Shown here: positions 61,789 through 64,000 of the stretch, one piece after another
How positions within the stretch are numbered: position 1 is the stretch's first letter
Layout of the letters: each line of letters begins with the position of its first letter
Assembly (NCBI GenBank): GCA_964424115.1
Contig: CAYRHN010000005.1
Location: 124,001-188,000, forward strand
DNA length: 64,000 bases
Source: CAYRHN01 sp964424115
GTDB taxonomy: Bacteria > Chloroflexota > Anaerolineae > Anaerolineales > Anaerolineaceae
Direction: 5' to 3'
Program-made: the position numbers and the translations under genes
Notes under the pieces: model-generated
What the model was told of the DNA's origin: nothing
What the model saw: only the letters and a program-made list of their open reading frames with translations
Database searches by the model: none

Positions 61789-64000
61789 CTAGAAACCTTC
61801 CAGGAAGGATAAATCCGCCACGCCCTGGGTGAGAGCAGCCGCACGTTGGAGCAAACCCAGGCGGTTGGCGCGCACTTCGGGCTGCTCAGCCATGACCAGC
61901 ACCGCCTCGAAGAAACGGTTGATAACCGGGATGGCGGGCAAGAAAGCGTTCAGCAGGTCGTCCACCGAACCGGGTCGGCGGGGAGCTGCTTCGATCTGTT
62001 GGATCGCCGCCAGCAGGTCGCCCTCGGCCGGATCAACAAATGTTTCCGGGCGGACCGGGAAGCGCTCGGCCTGGTCGCGGGTGATTCGCACACAGCGCGC
62101 ATAGGCGGGCAAAATGATATTCCAATCTGGCCGGGAGACCCAGGCGGAGAGCTGTTTGACCGCGCGCATCACACCGGCGGGATTTTGCTGCTGGGCGGCC
62201 AGGACCGCATCTACAACATCATAGCGGAAGCCTTCCTGTTCAACCAGCATACTGCGCAGGCGGCCGATGATGAATTCCAAACAGGCAGAAAGTGTTTCGG
62301 GCGTAGATGGCACGGGCAATTCCTCAGCCGCCAGCGTCAATCCCTGGCGCAGGTCGAAATCGATATCCCAACCGATCAGGCTTTGCACCAACCCCAGGGC
62401 TGTGCGGCGTTGGGCAAAGGGATCTTTGGTACCGCTGGGAGCCAGACCGGCGGAGAAGAGGCCGATCAATGAATCCATGCGGTCGGCCAGAGCAACCACC
62501 AGAGCGGAAATGCTGGCAGGGCGGGATTGATAATATTCATAGAGGGCTTGGGCCACGGCGGGTTTTTCGCCAGATCCCAGCGCATAATAGCGCCCCATGG
62601 TGCCCTGCAGGGAGGTCATTTCGACCACCATGCTGGTGGCTAGGTCAGCTTTACAGAGGTGCGCGGCCCGGCGGGTCACATCGGCTTCTTCGCCCTGCAG
62701 GTCAAAGACCGGCAGCAGGCGTTCCACCAGACGCTCGATACGCTTTGTCTTATCCAGCATGGAACCAAGCTTAAACTGGAAGGTCAATTTGGAAAGGGCC
62801 GGCACATATTCTTCCAGGGTATGCTTGCGGTCATTGCCGATAAAGAAGGCGGCATCGGCGAAGCGGGCGCGAATAACCTGGGCGTTACCGTCCGCGACCA
62901 CATCCAGGAACTGGTCATCGCCGTTGCGGACTACAATGAAGCTGGAGAGCAGACGTCCCTCGGCGGTCTGGACCGAAAAATAGCGCTGATGCTTCTTCAT
63001 CACCGAGATCAAAACCTCGGGTGGAAGCTGAAGATGCGATTCCTCAAAATGCCCGATCAGAGCTGTGGGAGCTTCGACCAGGTTGGCAACCTCGTCCAGC
63101 AATCCCTCGTCCACATTGGGCGCGCCGCCAGCCTGCTGCATCAGGCGCGCCACCTGAGCAGCAATGGCTGCCTTGCGTTCGGCCGGATCGAAGAGAATAT
63201 TCTGTTCGGCGAGGGTGGAGAAATATGCCATCGGGTTGGCGATCTCGACCGCTTCGGGGGTGTGGAAGCGCAAGCCGCGGGTGAGTCGTCCACTGCGCAG
63301 CCCAGCATATTCAAAAGGCACTACCTGACCGTCCAACAAGGCCAACAACCAGCGGATAGGACGGGAAAAGGCCACATTGCTGGCATTCCAGCGCATGGAT
63401 TTGCCGACCTTGAGAGAAGCAATCCAGCCTGGCAGAGCGGCGCCGAGCACTTCGATAGCCGGTTTGCCGGATTCCTGCACCACCGCGGCGGCATATTTTC
63501 CGCCGTCCATCTCACGTATCTGCAAGGCAGTGACCGGCAGGCCCTTGCCGCGAGCAAAACCTTCAGCGGCTGGAGTAGGCTTGCCATCGGCGTCGAAGGC
63601 ACGCGCTGCAGGCGGGCCTTTGACCACCACTTCCCGGTCAGGCTGGTGCGGGGCCAGGTCTTTGACCAACGCCACCAGACGGCGCGGGGTGACATAGACG
63701 CTCACAGCACCATGCTCCAGGCGCAGCTCATCCAGCCAGGCCGGCAGGCGCTCGCGCAGTTGGGAGAGGTATCCTTCCAGGTCGGCAACGGGGAGCTCCT
63801 CCGTGCCGATCTCAAAGAGGAAATCGGCGGGAGATTGGAGTGGAACCACAACGGGAGCAATTGCCGCTGCAGCCTGCGTTTGCGATTTTTCCACCAGCCA
63901 GGGGAATTCCTGCTGTTGGCGCTGGGCATAGTAGGCTTCCGCCACGCGGCGGGAGATATCGCGCATGCGTCCAAAGAGGGCCTGGCGTTCGGTCACACCC
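61789..64000 (-). CDS. glyS: glycine--tRNA ligase, fused alpha-beta form, partial at 5' end
   Basis: The frame runs off the right edge, so the gene is incomplete. The first visible residues (GVTERQALFGRMRDISRRVAEA...) are the C-terminal end of the alpha subunit. A linker follows and the beta subunit begins at about FLFEIGTEELPVADLEGYLSQ. It continues with VYVTPRRLVALVKDL, KGPPAARAFDADGKPTPAAEGFA, MRWNASNVAFSRPIRWLLAL and an anticodon-binding end. Alpha and beta in one chain (GlyQS) occur in some lineages. It charges tRNA-Gly and is an essential host gene. Confidence 0.88.
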   Translation of the reverse strand, partial: GVTERQALFGRMRDISRRVAEAYYAQRQQQEFPWLVEKSQTQAAAAIAPVVVPLQSPADFLFEIGTEELPVADLEGYLSQLRERLPAWLDELRLEHGAVSVYVTPRRLVALVKDLAPHQPDREVVVKGPPAARAFDADGKPTPAAEGFARGKGLPVTALQIREMDGGKYAAAVVQESGKPAIEVLGAALPGWIASLKVGKSMRWNASNVAFSRPIRWLLALLDGQVVPFEYAGLRSGRLTRGLRFHTPEAVEIANPMAYFSTLAEQNILFDPAERKAAIAAQVARLMQQAGGAPNVDEGLLDEVANLVEAPTALIGHFEESHLQLPPEVLISVMKKHQRYFSVQTAEGRLLSSFIVVRNGDDQFLDVVADGNAQVIRARFADAAFFIGNDRKHTLEEYVPALSKLTFQFKLGSMLDKTKRIERLVERLLPVFDLQGEEADVTRRAAHLCKADLATSMVVEMTSLQGTMGRYYALGSGEKPAVAQALYEYYQSRPASISALVVALADRMDSLIGLFSAGLAPSGTKDPFAQRRTALGLVQSLIGWDIDFDLRQGLTLAAEELPVPSTPETLSACLEFIIGRLRSMLVEQEGFRYDVVDAVLAAQQQNPAGVMRAVKQLSAWVSRPDWNIILPAYARCVRITRDQAERFPVRPETFVDPAEGDLLAAIQQIEAAPRRPGSVDDLLNAFLPAIPVINRFFEAVLVMAEQPEVRANRLGLLQRAAALTQGVADLSFLEGF

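Noticed and set aside
1..64000. CRISPR array
   Set aside because: No set of regularly spaced identical repeats was seen; the repeats present are IS ends, iterons and intergenic palindromes, and no cas genes occur.

Overview
The window looks like part of a Chloroflexota (Anaerolineae-like) chromosome. This is an inference from the GC-rich host genes, the Chloroflexota-style lipoproteins, the fused glycyl-tRNA synthetase and the Tad pilus set; no rRNA is present to settle it. The right end (about 53.37-64 kb) is ordinary host DNA: tRNA-Val(CAC), a DUF885/Ntn-hydrolase fusion lipoprotein, a MetA-type homoserine O-acyltransferase, a GAF sensor histidine kinase, a MerR/GyrI regulator with two matching operator-promoters, a transglutaminase-like protein, and the 3' part of a fused glyQS gene that runs off the edge.

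Left of the tRNA, and lying off its 3' end as integrated elements do, is a large mobile element read almost entirely on the minus strand. Its maintenance module (45.8-53.3 kb) holds a tandem-HTH protein, SSB, a ParA/RHH partition pair, a replication-initiator-like protein with an iteron array directly upstream, an excisionase-like HTH and a tyrosine recombinase. An AbrB/RelE-type toxin-antitoxin pair and two beta-propeller proteins follow (42-45.8 kb). Then comes an 11.5-kb operon (30.4-41.9 kb) with a lipoprotein, a Cys-rich secreted protein, a membrane protein, a VirB4/HerA-like ATPase carrying a serine-rich insert of about 290 residues, CpaB, CpaE/TadZ, TadA, TadB, TadC, a 27-residue membrane peptide and a prepilin peptidase. 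The pilins (Flp, TadE, TadG), a coiled-coil membrane protein and a replication-relaxation-like protein are in a second operon at 3.0-5.9 kb. Both operons start from near-identical promoters followed by a GC-rich hairpin, so they appear to be co-regulated. No left attachment site was found, so the element probably extends beyond the left edge.

Between the two Tad operons (about 6.0-30.4 kb) sits AT-rich cargo of different base composition, bounded by two remnants of the same IS3-type element. It contains a HEPN-like gene, a MITE with a clear 8-bp target duplication, and a nine-gene plus-strand biosynthetic operon: aldo-keto reductase, shikimate-dehydrogenase-like, TrpD-like transferase, ribose-1,5-bisphosphate-isomerase-like, WlbA-like dehydrogenase, formyltransferase, DegT aminotransferase, NodB-like deacetylase and EamA exporter. 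Next comes a pile of broken insertion sequences (IS21, IS630, ISL3, IS4-type), a TIR-NACHT-FGE protein overlapping an FKBP gene, a UDP-GlcNAc 2-epimerase, a RipA/SLATT-like membrane protein, a broken IS3 element and a membrane protein with two TIR-like domains. The TIR, NACHT, HEPN and RipA-like genes suggest a defence island; the operon looks like formamido-sugar or small-molecule biosynthesis.

The candidates for something undescribed are the plasmid-like element carrying a Tad pilus together with a VirB4-like ATPase, the TrpD-like/R15P-isomerase-like operon, and the two TIR proteins. Functions are assigned from motifs read by eye; no database search was run.
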